DNA from: a bacterium
GTDB lineage: Bacteria > Sumerlaeota > Sumerlaeia > SLMS01
Direction: 5' to 3'
Assembly (NCBI GenBank): GCA_016125005.1
Contig: WGMQ01000042.1
Location: 31,909 to 95,908, forward strand
Length of the DNA: 64,000 bases
Below the pieces are notes generated by a model, which saw only the letters and a list, made by a program, of their open reading frames with translations, made no database searches and was not told the DNA's origin. This document shows, in pieces, positions 53,024 through 62,008 of the stretch (position 1 is its first letter; every line of letters begins with the position of its first letter). The translations under genes and the position numbers were made by a program.

Positions 53024-53808
53024 CAACGGGGCGCTTTACCAAGCTTGAAAAGCCGATCGAGAAACCGTCCGCGCCCGCGGAGCCGGAGGCGGCCCCGCAG
53101 CAGGAGTCCGGCGCCAATGACTATCCCACGTTCCTCAATATGGCCGACGAGGCGTTCTTCAGCGGCAACTACCGCGACGCGCTGCGCCACTACTCGCGCG
53201 CGCTCCAGCAGGAAAGCTCGCAGGTCTATCCGTGGGTCGGGCAGATCAGTTCCCTGCTGGCGCTCAAGCAATATCGCGAGGCGGAACTTTGGTCCAACAG
53301 GGCGCTCGAACAGTTTCCCGAGGACCCATCGCTCCTGTCCCAGCGTGCCCGCGTCCTTGCAGCAACCGGCAACATCAAGCGGGCGCTCGGGGTAAGCGAC
53401 TACGCCATCAGCCACGGGGCGACGACCTGGACGTGGCTCGCGCGCGGCGAGGTCCTGCTGGAAGCCAACGACACGAACGCGCTCTTCTGCTTCGAGAAAG
53501 CGATGGAGCTGACGGGGCGCGAGGACTGGCGCATTCCGCTGCTCGCAGGAATCTCCTTCGCCCGCAAACGCCAGTGGGCCAGCGCCGAGGACTTCCTCCG
53601 CCGCGCCACCATTGCCAACCCGAAGAGCGCCTTTGGCTGGTACGAGCTTGCTCGCGTGCTATTGGAAATGGCCCAAACCGACCGTGCCGTCGACTGCGTG
53701 AACCGGGCGATACAGCTCAATCCCGGGTTCCGCCCCGCAGTCCAGCTCAAGGAGAAGATCTACAAGCAGCCGCTCCTCCATCGAATCCTCCGACGGTTCA
53801 TTCCCTGA
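53020..53808 (+). CDS. Tetratricopeptide repeat protein
   Basis: A 262-residue soluble protein. After a Pro/Glu-rich N-terminus (about 1-33), six or so TPR units run from about 35 to 245 (for example YRDALRHYSRALQQ, YREAELWSNRALEQFP, DRAVDCVNRAIQLNP). It has a basic tail. TPRs serve as protein-binding scaffolds. It is coupled to the DUF1257-like membrane protein, its likely partner. No enzyme domain is present. Confidence 0.8.
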   Translation: MTTGRFTKLEKPIEKPSAPAEPEAAPQQESGANDYPTFLNMADEAFFSGNYRDALRHYSRALQQESSQVYPWVGQISSLLALKQYREAELWSNRALEQFPEDPSLLSQRARVLAATGNIKRALGVSDYAISHGATTWTWLARGEVLLEANDTNALFCFEKAMELTGREDWRIPLLAGISFARKRQWASAEDFLRRATIANPKSAFGWYELARVLLEMAQTDRAVDCVNRAIQLNPGFRPAVQLKEKIYKQPLLHRILRRFIP

Positions 53809-53943
53809 CAATCGGAGCTCCCTCCGACCCGAGCCACGAACATTCGGTGAAAACGGTGTGTCCTTGCTGTTGACCGGCGGAAGCCAAAGGCAGGAAGGTT
53901 ATCTCCCGGCAGGATCACCATCCCAAGGGCTCCCATAACAACA

Positions 53944-55578
53944 ATGAGTTTATCGCGTAAACCGACGAAGTTTATCTTTGTGACGGGAGGTGTGGCCTCG
54001 TCGCTGGGTAAGGGCATCGTGGCCTCGGGCCTTGGCACCCTTCTGGTGCACCGCGGGATCAACGCGGAAATCATGAAGCTGGACCCGTACCTCAACATCG
54101 ATCCGGGTACCATGAGCCCCTTCCAGCACGGCGAAGTATTCGTGACCGACGACGGCGCCGAGACTGACCTCGACCTGGGTCACTATGAGCGTTTCCTTCA
54201 CAAGCCCACGTCGAAGGCCCACAATCTGACGGCCGGTCAGGTCTACGAGAACGTCATCCGCAAGGAGCGTCGTGGCGACTATCTTGGCGCCACCGTGCAG
54301 GTCATCCCCCACATCACCGACGAGGTGAAGCGCCGCATCATGACGCTGGCGCGCGACAAGAAGGCCGAGGTCCTCATCATCGAGATCGGCGGTACTGTCG
54401 GCGACATCGAATCCCTCCCCTTCCTCGAGGCGATCCGTCAGATCCCCTACGACGTCGGCAAGGCCAACTGCATCTTCCTGCACGTCACGCTGCTCCCCTA
54501 CCTGACCGGCGCCGGCGAGCTAAAGACCAAGCCGACCCAGCACAGCGTGAAGGCGCTGCGCGAGATCGGCATCCAGCCCGACGCGCTTGTGTGCCGCACC
54601 GAGGTGGAGATGGATCCATCACTTCGCCGCAAGATCGGCATGTTCTGTAACGTCGAGGAGCGCGCGGTCTTCGAGAGCGTCAACGTTCAGTACATCTACG
54701 AAGTCCCCCTCATGCTTCACCGCCAGGGCCTCGACGACTGGACGGTCAAGCAACTTGGCATGGAGGCTCCGGAGCCGGACATCAGCGATTGGGAAAACCT
54801 GATTTCGGGCATCCGCTCCGCCAAGGAAACCGTTCGCATCGGCGTGGCGGGTAAGTACATCGACCTACAGGACGCCTACATTTCGATCTACGAAGCGCTG
54901 AAGGCGGCCGCTTGGCAGGCGGGCGTGAAGCTGGATGTCTGCCGTATAGACAGCGAGACGGAAAAGGAGGAGCTGGCAGCGGAACTGGAGAGCTGTGACG
55001 GCATCCTGATCCCCGGCGGCTTCGGACCGCGCGGTGTGGAAGGGAAGATCTTCGCGGCGAATCTGGCCCGCGAGCGGAAGATTCCCTTCTTCGGAATTTG
55101 TCTGGGGATGCAGGTGGCGCTCATCGCCTTCGCCCGTCACGTCTGCGGCATGGAGGACGCCAATTCGAGCGAGTTCAAGGAGAAGTGCGAATTCCCAGTC
55201 ATCGACCTGATGCTGGAGCAGAAGGCGGTGCTGGACCTTGGCGGAACCATGCGCCTGGGCGCCTACCCGATGCGCATCAAGCCCGGGACGAAGGCCGCGC
55301 AATGGTATGGCACTGCTGAGACCAGCGAACGCCACCGGCACCGGTTCGAGGTCAATAACTCCTACCGTCCGCGGGTCGAGGAGAAGGGCCTGGTGATCAG
55401 TGGTACCTTCGAGGAAACGGACCTGGTGGAAATGATCGAGATCCCCGATCACCCCTGGTACGTTGGCTGCCAGTTCCACCCCGAGTTCCAGAGCCGCCCC
55501 CTGGCACCACACCCGCTCTTCCGTGGCTTCATCGATGCGGCCATCAAGGGGATGCGTGCGAAGGGCGCGGGCAAGTAA
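53944..55578 (+). CDS. pyrG: CTP synthase
   Basis: A 544-residue amidotransferase making CTP from UTP. The synthase domain has FVTGGVASSLGKG (P-loop) and DPYLNIDPGTMSP; the class I glutaminase domain has the nucleophile Cys in GICLGMQ and the His-Glu pair in FHPEF. Length is standard. The ATG at 53944 agrees with the family N-terminus. A hairpin terminator follows. Confidence 0.97.
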   Translation: MSLSRKPTKFIFVTGGVASSLGKGIVASGLGTLLVHRGINAEIMKLDPYLNIDPGTMSPFQHGEVFVTDDGAETDLDLGHYERFLHKPTSKAHNLTAGQVYENVIRKERRGDYLGATVQVIPHITDEVKRRIMTLARDKKAEVLIIEIGGTVGDIESLPFLEAIRQIPYDVGKANCIFLHVTLLPYLTGAGELKTKPTQHSVKALREIGIQPDALVCRTEVEMDPSLRRKIGMFCNVEERAVFESVNVQYIYEVPLMLHRQGLDDWTVKQLGMEAPEPDISDWENLISGIRSAKETVRIGVAGKYIDLQDAYISIYEALKAAAWQAGVKLDVCRIDSETEKEELAAELESCDGILIPGGFGPRGVEGKIFAANLARERKIPFFGICLGMQVALIAFARHVCGMEDANSSEFKEKCEFPVIDLMLEQKAVLDLGGTMRLGAYPMRIKPGTKAAQWYGTAETSERHRHRFEVNNSYRPRVEEKGLVISGTFEETDLVEMIEIPDHPWYVGCQFHPEFQSRPLAPHPLFRGFIDAAIKGMRAKGAGK

Positions 55579-55608
55579 TTCGGTCGGACGCTCAACCGAC
55601 TCACAGCG

Positions 55609-55635
55609 GCGCCACCCCGAAGCACGGGGTGGCGC
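55609..55635 (+). terminator. Hairpin terminator after pyrG
   Basis: GCGCCACCCCG (55609-55619) pairs perfectly with CGGGGTGGCGC (55625-55635) over the loop AAGCA. The T-run after it is weak, but the 11-bp stem 30 bases after the stop codon is typical of a strong terminator in high-GC genomes. Confidence 0.72.
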
Positions 55636-55776
55636 TTGCCGTATCGGGGGGAATCGCGATGGTGTGGCTGAGGATCGGTTCGGTCCATCAGCAGAAATTC
55701 ACTTTGCCCGGCTGCGGGAATCGCGCCATTGTGGTGCGCATGTTGACCGTCAAAAGCCTCGGGAGTTCCACTTTTC

Positions 55777-56793
55777 GTGTTGAGCAGAGTTGAAGGGCGA
55801 TTCTACGAGCAGGCCGGGTGGGAGAGTGTCTCCTGCCGATTGTGCCCCCATCATTGCTCGATCGCGCCCTCACGGAGCGGTGCCTGTGGTGTGCGAACGA
55901 ATCGCGGCGGGAACCTCTATCTGGATCTGTACGGTCGCCTGAGTCACCGCGAGCCGGTCTACTCTGATGACCTTCCACTCTATCACTTCAAGCCTGGGGA
56001 GAGTTGGCTTCAGGTGGGTTCGCGCGGCTGCACCATGCGATGCCCCTTCTGTAATACCTGGAAGCACAGTCAGGTCGCTGGATCGTTGGCGCCGCCCGTG
56101 TCCCCCGAGCAGATCGTGGAGCAGGCAGTGGCAGGTCGCCTTTCCGGGATCAGCTTCGGAGTGAACGAACCCGTCCACCTGCACGAGTTCGTCTATGACA
56201 CGTTCGTAGCGGCGAAACAGGCGGGACTCCACACCCACATGGCCACGAGCGGTCTTTGGTCCGAGGCTCCGATTCGGGAAATGGCACCGGTGCTGGATGC
56301 AGTCACGGTGGGATTGAAAGGTCTCAACGAGTCTTTTTACCAGGCCGAGTTGGGCGGAGAACTGCCAACGGTCCTTGAGGCAATCACCCTGCTTCACGCG
56401 TTGGATGTCCACTTGGAACTGACTTGGCTGGTCATCCCAGGTTGCACGGACAAGCAGGGCGAGGCGGTGGCGTTGATGGACTTCCTTTCACGGCTGGGGA
56501 CGGCCCCCCCGATCATCCTCGTCCCCTATGAACCGTCCTTCACTTGGTCAAATGAGGGCAACGCGGCGACCCTTGAGCATTTGAAGGCGTTCCGCGCGCA
56601 TTTCAAAGACTACGGCAACTCCGTCTACGAAGCCCATGAGGACAGCGCGGAGAATAACACCCGGTGCATGAAGTGCGGGCGCACTTTAGTGCGGAGGGGA
56701 ATGGCGCGCCTGGTGATCACCAGTGTCCCTCACACAGGCCGTCCTAAGTCAGAGTGCCCCACCTGCGGCACGCCGGTCCCTTACCGCATCTGA
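55777..56793 (+). CDS. AmmeMemoRadiSam-system radical SAM enzyme
   Basis: A 338-residue protein related to pyruvate-formate-lyase activators. An N-terminal Cys-rich block (CRLCPHHC ... CGVR, 20-39) precedes the radical SAM motif CTMRCPFC (C85, C89, C92). A C-terminal zinc-ribbon-like part (CMKCGRTLVRR ... CPTCGTPVPYRI) is a hallmark of the AmmeMemoRadiSam group. The AMMECR1 and MEMO partners are not adjacent. The start is GTG 55777, or TTG one codon later. Its chemistry in this group is unsettled. Confidence 0.85.
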   Translation: MLSRVEGRFYEQAGWESVSCRLCPHHCSIAPSRSGACGVRTNRGGNLYLDLYGRLSHREPVYSDDLPLYHFKPGESWLQVGSRGCTMRCPFCNTWKHSQVAGSLAPPVSPEQIVEQAVAGRLSGISFGVNEPVHLHEFVYDTFVAAKQAGLHTHMATSGLWSEAPIREMAPVLDAVTVGLKGLNESFYQAELGGELPTVLEAITLLHALDVHLELTWLVIPGCTDKQGEAVALMDFLSRLGTAPPIILVPYEPSFTWSNEGNAATLEHLKAFRAHFKDYGNSVYEAHEDSAENNTRCMKCGRTLVRRGMARLVITSVPHTGRPKSECPTCGTPVPYRI

Positions 56794-56921
56794 ACTCTTC
56801 AGAATAATCGTCATCGCCCGTTCGGTACTATCGGTTGACTGGTTGCTGCGACTGATCCAGATTCATAATGGGTTCCGAGAAGAAAACCTCACTCCAACTC
56901 CAATCCAAAGGGGTATAGCCT

Positions 56922-57944
56922 ATGCTTATGTCGAGAAAAGTACTGGGGGCAGCGACCGTCTGCACCCTGTTGATCGCGGGGGCGACAGAAGCCCGCGATG
57001 CGGTTCTATTGCGCGGCCACAGTGGCGAAGTCGTTCCCGCCAGTTCGTTGCCGAAGTTTACCGGGGGAAGCGGCCAGAAGCTGACCATTCCCGGCGGTCC
57101 CACCTTCAACATCACCTATGACGACGGAGCAGGCGTGGGCTTTAACGACGCGACCCATGGTGCCAATCGCAAGGCCGTTGTGGACGCGGTGCTGACCTAC
57201 ATCGGCGAGCGCCTCGATCACACCGGTACCTGCGATGTGGTGTTCGAAACATCCCAGTCCGATGGAACCGGCTTCCTCGCGTCGGCTGGAACGCTCTACT
57301 TCGTCGGCGAGAATGATTACGCCGGTGGGTTTGCTTTCGATCACCTGACGACCGGGACCGATCCTGACGGTGGTTCGGCTGATATCTACTGCACGGTCGA
57401 TTTTGGCTACACGTGGAACAACGACACCGGTCCTGTCGGCCCGGGCGAGTTCGACTTGTACTCGACGCTGCTGCACGAGATGACTCACGGGCTGGGTATC
57501 GCCTCGCTGACGAATAGCGACGGCACGTCCCAGATCGCAGGAACCCGCACCAGCTACGACAACCTGCTCTTCCAGATCTCCGGTGACGTGAAGGTTTGGG
57601 CGGCTGGGCCCGGTAGCATGAATTTTCAGGCCTCGAGCCTGAACGGTGGCACGAACACTGTCGAATTCCGCGGCGCGCAGTCCATCGCCGACTACGCGGG
57701 CGGCGCCACCTTCCCGCGCGTCGACACACCGGCGGTGTTCGCGGCAGGCAGCAGCGTTTCCCACTTCCAGTCCCCCAACTCCATCACCTCGGGAAGCCCG
57801 ACCCCCGAGGCGACGGTCATGCAGCGTTCCACCCCTCCGAACACGGAGCGCCGCGAATTTGTGGCGTTTGAGCTGGGCGCGCTGGAGGATCTTGGCTACA
57901 CCATCAAGAACACTTCTTCGTCGCGTGACTGGCTGATGTACTGA
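56922..57944 (+). CDS. Secreted zincin metalloprotease-like protein
   Basis: A 340-residue exported protein with a signal peptide (about 1-24). HEMTHGLG (H185, E186, H189) is a zinc-binding HExxHxxG motif; the next metzincin ligand position holds Ser, so it is not a classic metzincin. The preceding FNITYDDGAGVGFND and GGSADIYC segments are beta-rich. It probably digests proteins outside the cell, though some such proteins are inactive. AAAGGGG precedes ATG 56922; an ATG two codons later is possible. Its stop lies one base from the opposing gene's stop. Confidence 0.78.
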   Translation: MLMSRKVLGAATVCTLLIAGATEARDAVLLRGHSGEVVPASSLPKFTGGSGQKLTIPGGPTFNITYDDGAGVGFNDATHGANRKAVVDAVLTYIGERLDHTGTCDVVFETSQSDGTGFLASAGTLYFVGENDYAGGFAFDHLTTGTDPDGGSADIYCTVDFGYTWNNDTGPVGPGEFDLYSTLLHEMTHGLGIASLTNSDGTSQIAGTRTSYDNLLFQISGDVKVWAAGPGSMNFQASSLNGGTNTVEFRGAQSIADYAGGATFPRVDTPAVFAAGSSVSHFQSPNSITSGSPTPEATVMQRSTPPNTERREFVAFELGALEDLGYTIKNTSSSRDWLMY

Positions 57945-57945
57945 T

Positions 57946-58332
57946 TCAGTACTCCAGCCCGGTGAGCTTCTCGACCTGTGCAAGCAGGTCATCGAGTTCG
58001 AAGGGCTTGGGAAGAAAAGCATCCGCCCCCGTGGACTTAGCCCAGTCCTGCGGGGGCGTGCTCGTTTCCTGGGTGAGGGCCGTCATCAGCATGACCGGCG
58101 TGGCGCTGATGGATTGGTCGGCGCGGATCGCAGCCAGCACTTCCAGGCCATTCATGCGTGGCATCTGAACATCCAGAAACACCGCTGCGGGCCGATTGGC
58201 GCGAACGGCGGCAAGCCCGTCGGCGCCGTTGTGGGCGATGACGCAGCGGTGTCCACGCGACTCAAAGATCAGCCGGAAAAGGTCGCAAATTTCGCGCTCG
58301 TCGTCGATGACGCAGAAGACCATGGCAGGCAT
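57946..58332 (-). CDS. Single-domain response regulator
   Basis: A 128-residue receiver domain without output domain. The acidic pocket is D10, D11; the phospho-acceptor D54 (VFLDVQMPRMNG); T84 and K109 (LPKPF) complete the switch. It may relay phosphate from a hybrid kinase such as the one at 33458, or act as a CheY-like effector. AGGAAC precedes ATG 58332; the open frame to 58401 lacks family similarity. Confidence 0.88.
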   Translation of the reverse strand: MPAMVFCVIDDEREICDLFRLIFESRGHRCVIAHNGADGLAAVRANRPAAVFLDVQMPRMNGLEVLAAIRADQSISATPVMLMTALTQETSTPPQDWAKSTGADAFLPKPFELDDLLAQVEKLTGLEY

Positions 58333-58410
58333 GTTCCTGTGACGCTCGTGGATGAGGATGTACTCGCGGTAAAGGATGAGGCCGCGGCGTGCTTCTGGCA
58401 ACTGGGAAAG

Positions 58411-59166
58411 CTAGCGCGGCTTGCGACACAGTGCCATCAGCGAGACTCCCACTGGAAGATTCACGCGACGCAGTAATGCCGCCTCTATCCGGAGGATTTG
58501 AATCAACAGCCGGTTGATCGGCCGCGGGAGCGGAATTAGGTGGGTCCGAGGCCGGGCGGGGGCCTGCACCCCGTGAGAGCGTTGCCAAGCGCGCTGGATC
58601 AGCCGGAACGCCACGATCGGGAAGTAGGTGAAGCTGATCCCGTAGGTGTACTTCACCGGCTCGAAACCAGCGTTCGTGAGCAGTCGCTTGAACTCGGGGT
58701 GGCTGTAGCGACGGAAGTGATGCAGTGCGATGTCATGGTCGCTCCAGAGGAACTGGTGCGCGGGCACCGTCGCCATCAGGTAGCCACCCGGTTGGAGAAC
58801 CCGGAAGAACTCGTCGGTCAGCCGCTTGTCGTCCTCGATATGCTCCATCAGGTCCAGCGCCAGGATCAAGTCCATGGAGTCGCTCGCGATGGGCAACTCC
58901 GTCACGTCCCCCCGCAGCAGATTCTGGGCACCGCGCCGCTGGGAAAACTGAAGCGCCAGGTAGCTAAAGTCGATGCCGAGCGGTTCCCAGCGCCGCAGCG
59001 CGTTAAGCACCAAGCCGGTCCCACAGCCGACATCCAGCACATGGCCCTTCCGCGGGGCGCGATCCATGTAGCGCGACAGGATGGACTTCACGATGGCAAG
59101 CCGCCCCTGAAACCACCAGTAGCGGTCCTCCAACGTGTACATTTTCTCGTATTCTTCGACGTTCAT
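58411..59166 (-). CDS. SAM-dependent methyltransferase
   Basis: A 251-residue class I methyltransferase. VLDVGCGTGLVLNAL (about 43-57) binds SAM, followed by LALDLMEHIEDD and a GGYLMATVPA strand. The N-terminus (EEYEKMYTLEDRYWWFQGR) is common in methyltransferases near glycan or lipid genes. A C-terminal hydrophobic/basic region may contact the membrane. Substrate unknown. An open frame to 59454 overlaps the next gene and is rejected. Confidence 0.85.
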   Translation of the reverse strand: MNVEEYEKMYTLEDRYWWFQGRLAIVKSILSRYMDRAPRKGHVLDVGCGTGLVLNALRRWEPLGIDFSYLALQFSQRRGAQNLLRGDVTELPIASDSMDLILALDLMEHIEDDKRLTDEFFRVLQPGGYLMATVPAHQFLWSDHDIALHHFRRYSHPEFKRLLTNAGFEPVKYTYGISFTYFPIVAFRLIQRAWQRSHGVQAPARPRTHLIPLPRPINRLLIQILRIEAALLRRVNLPVGVSLMALCRKPR

Positions 59167-59243
59167 CCGGGGATCCCGCGTGCAGTGAGGTGCGGGAATC
59201 GCCGCAAGCGCCCCGCAGCACAACGAAAAAGACGCGGCAGCGG

Positions 59244-60206
59244 TCAGCGCCGGGTCGAACGCTGCCTGACACGGGCGCACAAATCCCGCGCAGCCTCGGC
59301 CCATTCGGGGTGAAGGAACCGAAAGCCCGCTCCCTGCAAGCGGCCGGGAATGACGCGGCGACTCTTGAGGATCAGCTCCGTCTCGGTCCGCAGGAAGATC
59401 GCGCCGATCTCCAGCATCCACTCGGTCGCAGGCAAGCCGACCGGCACGCCCCAAGCCTCGCGCAGGGTCCGCATGAACTCGGCGTTGGGGAGTGGATTCG
59501 GTGATGCCAGATTCACGGCGCCGTCGATGTCCTGACGTTCGATCAGGAAGCGAACCGCCGCCACGAAGTCCTCGTCATGAATCCAAGAAACATACTGGCG
59601 ACCGCTTCCGTTCGTGCCACCGAGGCCCTTCCGCACGAGCCCCAGCATCACATCCAGCACCCCGCCGGGATCGGGGCTCATGGTCATGGCGGAGCGAAGT
59701 GCCACGCGGCGGGTACCGGGGAGATCGCCCGCGAAGAAGGCCGCCTCCCACTGCTTCGCCACCTCGATGCTGAAGTTCCACTTCTCCGGCGCGCCCGGCT
59801 CGTTGCCGCCAAGCTCTCCGGTGGCTTCGTCCATGGGGCGGTCGAGCGCGTGGCGATAGATCGTGGCCGTGCTGGCGTTGAGCCACACACGGGGAGGACT
59901 GGCGAGCCGCCCGATCGCTTCCCGTAGCACGGTGGTCGAGCGCACACGGGACTCGAGCATCTGGCGACGATTCGTCGCGTTGTAGCGGCAATTGACGGTC
60001 CGTCCCGCCATGTTGATGAGCACATCCGCTCCCTCAAGCTCGCGGACCCAAGCCCCCTCTGTGATTCCATCCCACGAAACAAAACGCCCCACCATTCCGG
60101 GTGAGGCACTTCGCGTGATGACGACCACCTCGTCGCCGCTGGCGATAAAGGAACGCGCCAGGATTTGGCCGACCTGGCCGCTGCCACCGGTGATGATGAT
60201 TTTCAA
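59244..60206 (-). CDS. TIGR01777 family NAD-dependent epimerase-like protein
   Basis: A 320-residue extended SDR. The nucleotide site ITGGSGQVGQILA lies at 5-17; LINMAGRTVNCRYN and the C-terminal LLPNAEF-like block match TIGR01777 (YfcH). The active-site YxxxK of classical SDRs is not evident, as in this family. The physiological substrate is unknown. Its start overlaps the PhyH gene stop (ATGA at 60203-60206). Confidence 0.87.
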   Translation of the reverse strand: MKIIITGGSGQVGQILARSFIASGDEVVVITRSASPGMVGRFVSWDGITEGAWVRELEGADVLINMAGRTVNCRYNATNRRQMLESRVRSTTVLREAIGRLASPPRVWLNASTATIYRHALDRPMDEATGELGGNEPGAPEKWNFSIEVAKQWEAAFFAGDLPGTRRVALRSAMTMSPDPGGVLDVMLGLVRKGLGGTNGSGRQYVSWIHDEDFVAAVRFLIERQDIDGAVNLASPNPLPNAEFMRTLREAWGVPVGLPATEWMLEIGAIFLRTETELILKSRRVIPGRLQGAGFRFLHPEWAEAARDLCARVRQRSTRR

Positions 60207-60943
60207 CGGGCTTTCTCCTGACTGATGTCACTCTTCGGCGACTCGATGAAATACCACTGCAAATCGCCGTCCAACTCCACAGCAGCGTACTCGATATGCA
60301 GAATCTTGCGGGCAGCGGGCTTCTCGGACTTCATGGATCGATGCAGCAGGAGCGGACGCATCAGGAGCGCATCACCCGCAGAGGCGGTGCAGAGAACTGT
60401 CTCCGCGGAGCGCGCGAGCGAACCAAGCCGATCATCAGGAATCTTGCCGTGCCGGTGTGATCCGGGCGCTACTTCGAGGGCACCGTTATCGGCACAACAA
60501 TCGTCCAGGTGCACCCGGAGCGTCAGCATGTTCTCGAGAATCCGATCCGGCGGAACGATGTGCGGAACTCCCTGTTTGGTGGTGCGCGGGCCGTAGCCCT
60601 CCGGCGTGGAAGTCCCGCGAACCGCCACGTTCAAGTCCTGATGCCAGGGAACCGACCAGTTGGCGCCGGGTGCCTTGTCGAAGACGATGATGCGGACGGG
60701 TATCGCGTCCTCCCCCAGAACCGAACGGATCGTCGCTGCTCCAACACTGGAGCGACTGAACTCATCAAGAATGGGATCGGTGCCGAGAAGGTTCCGGAGC
60801 CCCGCGCGCGGGCTCCCCGTGTCAGCCAATAACGCGGCACAGTGCTCGGCCAAACACCGCAATGCATCGGAGTCGAGAAGCCCCCGGATGATGGCAAACC
60901 CGTCGTTCGCAACACGGGACTGATCATCAGCACTCAGACGCAT
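60203..60943 (-). CDS. Phytanoyl-CoA dioxygenase family protein
   Basis: A 246-residue Fe(II)/2-oxoglutarate oxygenase. The facial triad is likely H and D of WHQDLN (about 100-105) and H of LLLHRSM (about 200), with a following Arg binding 2-oxoglutarate. It hydroxylates an unknown small molecule. It is coupled to the TIGR01777 protein and may act in the same pathway. Confidence 0.85.
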   Translation of the reverse strand: MRLSADDQSRVANDGFAIIRGLLDSDALRCLAEHCAALLADTGSPRAGLRNLLGTDPILDEFSRSSVGAATIRSVLGEDAIPVRIIVFDKAPGANWSVPWHQDLNVAVRGTSTPEGYGPRTTKQGVPHIVPPDRILENMLTLRVHLDDCCADNGALEVAPGSHRHGKIPDDRLGSLARSAETVLCTASAGDALLMRPLLLHRSMKSEKPAARKILHIEYAAVELDGDLQWYFIESPKSDISQEKAR

Positions 60944-60961
60944 TGAAAAGCCCTCCGGATC

Positions 60962-61837
60962 TCAGGCGACACCTCTCACGGTAAACAGCGTGATGTCCGG
61001 ACGGACGTTGAAGCGAACCCTGGTGAGATGTCCGGCGCCAGCGCTGATGTGTAGCTGGCGGTCGTTTGAAAGTGGGAAGTGCCCACGAGTGTATAGACGA
61101 TTTTTCACGGGAAGCAGAGGAGGCGGCAGGAACGGTGGCTTGCACTGTCCACCATGCGTGTGCCCCGACAGAATCCAGCCCTTGTAATCGCCCCAAACAT
61201 CCAGATCGCAAACGTCAGGATTGTGGCAAAGGACCAACGCGGCACGATCGTGATCGAGGCCGCTAAGCGCCGCGGCGGCGTTCATGCTGTTCGCCCACCA
61301 GTCATCGAAACCGATCAACTGCAACCCGTCGATGTCGATGCGTTGGTTGCGGAGCACGGTCGCTCCTGCATCAGTAAGGAGGCCGGCGACGCCTGCGGCC
61401 AGTTCCGGGTGGGACCAACCCGCGCCATAATCGTGGTTGCCGAGGATGGAATAAGTCCCCAGCGGAGCCCGTGGCAGATGTTGAAGCACGCGGGCGACGG
61501 CGGACCAGCGCGATGGATCGGGCTTGTCGGTGATGTCTCCTGTGATGACCACCATGTCGGGTTCAAGTGCAGCTGCCATCCTGAGCACGCGGATCATGTA
61601 GTCCGGATCCACGCGCGGGCCGATATGGAGGTCACTCAACTGCAGGATTGTCCGCCCCTGCCACGGTGCCGGAAGTCCCCGCATCGGCATGGGCTGGCGA
61701 ATGACCTTCAGCCAGTGTGGTTCGATGAAGGTGGTATAGCCAAGGAGTCCGCTTCCCACGAGGCCAAGGGCTCCCAGCTTTATGAAGCGCCGCCGGTTCC
61801 AGTGCGAGGTCGGTGGTGGTAATTCGTCGTCGCTCAT
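60962..61837 (-). CDS. Tat-exported YaeI/YkuE-like metallophosphoesterase
   Basis: A 291-residue protein with twin-arginine signal NRRRFIKLGALG (about 13-24) and a hydrophobic segment to 34. Motifs: LSDLHIG (DLH), VITGDITD (GD), LGNHDYG (GNHD), LCHNPD and SGHTHGGQ (GHTH). The family includes UDP-DAGn and phospholipid phosphoesterases; the actual substrate here is unknown. The ATG at 61837 is chosen over one 8 codons upstream because it begins the family-like sequence. Confidence 0.87.
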   Translation of the reverse strand: MSDDELPPPTSHWNRRRFIKLGALGLVGSGLLGYTTFIEPHWLKVIRQPMPMRGLPAPWQGRTILQLSDLHIGPRVDPDYMIRVLRMAAALEPDMVVITGDITDKPDPSRWSAVARVLQHLPRAPLGTYSILGNHDYGAGWSHPELAAGVAGLLTDAGATVLRNQRIDIDGLQLIGFDDWWANSMNAAAALSGLDHDRAALVLCHNPDVCDLDVWGDYKGWILSGHTHGGQCKPPFLPPPLLPVKNRLYTRGHFPLSNDRQLHISAGAGHLTRVRFNVRPDITLFTVRGVA

Positions 61838-62008
61838 GGAACATCCCCTCTCGCCCGGCATTGCGAACCAGAGATGCGTTCAAGCGTTGGGAGAAGGTCA
61901 AGTGGACCATGCCAACCAATCTGATCGGCAGTCAACTTCTGATCGCATTGACAGGCCACGCTTTGCGTGCTCGGCTTGCTGCTATTGATGTCTATGGGGG
62001 ATACAATC

